Below, in pieces: positions 13,298 through 13,326 of a stretch of 13,326 bases of DNA (position 1 is the stretch's first letter; each line of letters begins with the position of its first letter). The DNA comes from Peptostreptococcus sp. Its GTDB lineage: Bacteria > Bacillota > Clostridia > Peptostreptococcales > Peptostreptococcaceae. The stretch spans positions 1 to 13,326 of the forward strand of contig JAHHSS010000040.1 in the NCBI GenBank assembly GCA_020025095.1, written 5' to 3'. Both the position numbers and the translations under genes were made by a program. The notes beneath the pieces are model-generated. The model saw only the letters and a list, made by a program, of their open reading frames with translations. It did not search any database and was not told the origin of the DNA.

Positions 13298-13326
13298 CCT
13301 TTTTTCCATAATTTATATTAAGTTTT

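Noticed and set aside
1..13326. CRISPR arrays, tRNA or rRNA genes, insertion sequences, phage genes
   Set aside because: No regularly spaced direct repeats, no cloverleaf with conserved T-loop, and no transposase, integrase or phage-type protein was seen on either strand.

Overview
This window is about 13.3 kb of very AT-rich DNA. It has strong Shine-Dalgarno sites, SigA-type promoters and intrinsic terminators, all typical of a low-GC Firmicute. The lysine riboswitch, an acetyl-type DAP pathway and short intergenic gaps fit a Clostridia-class anaerobe. A Peptostreptococcaceae or Peptoniphilaceae relative is my guess, but the sequence does not settle the genus.

Region 1 (1-656) is the control region. 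It has a near-consensus promoter (116-144), a lysine-riboswitch aptamer (161-326) and then, unusually, two consecutive expression platforms. Each platform consists of a copy of the aptamer's 3' closing strand followed by an intrinsic terminator (356-388 and 483-520). There is no second aptamer body between them.

Region 2 (657-9659) is a lysine/diaminopimelate (DAP) operon of eight plus-strand genes in the order of the reactions: lysC, asd, dapA, dapB, dapH, N-acetyl-DAP deacetylase, an alanine-racemase-like gene and lysA. Together they run from aspartate through tetrahydrodipicolinate and N-acetylated intermediates to DAP and lysine. Two steps have no recognisable gene here: the N-acetyl-DAP aminotransferase and the DAP epimerase (dapF). 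The divergent racemase sits exactly where the epimerase would be in pathway order. The first three genes are tightly packed. The later gaps (dapA-dapB, dapB-dapH, dapH-deacetylase, racemase-lysA) each hold substantial inverted repeats, some with hairpins nested inside a closing stem. A strong terminator at 9676-9716 ends the operon.

Region 3 (9717-12333) has two independent membrane-protein genes: a MATE-family efflux transporter with its own consensus promoter, and a YoaK/DUF1275-family protein with its own promoter. A terminator region separates them.

Region 4 (12334-13326) has one minus-strand gene, convergent with the YoaK-like gene across a bidirectional terminator. It encodes a four-helix membrane protein with two soluble segments that resemble DUF3592.

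The observations most worth following up are the duplicated riboswitch expression platform, the alanine-racemase-like gene in the epimerase position, the probable internal start inside lysC, and the structured elements between the later dap genes.
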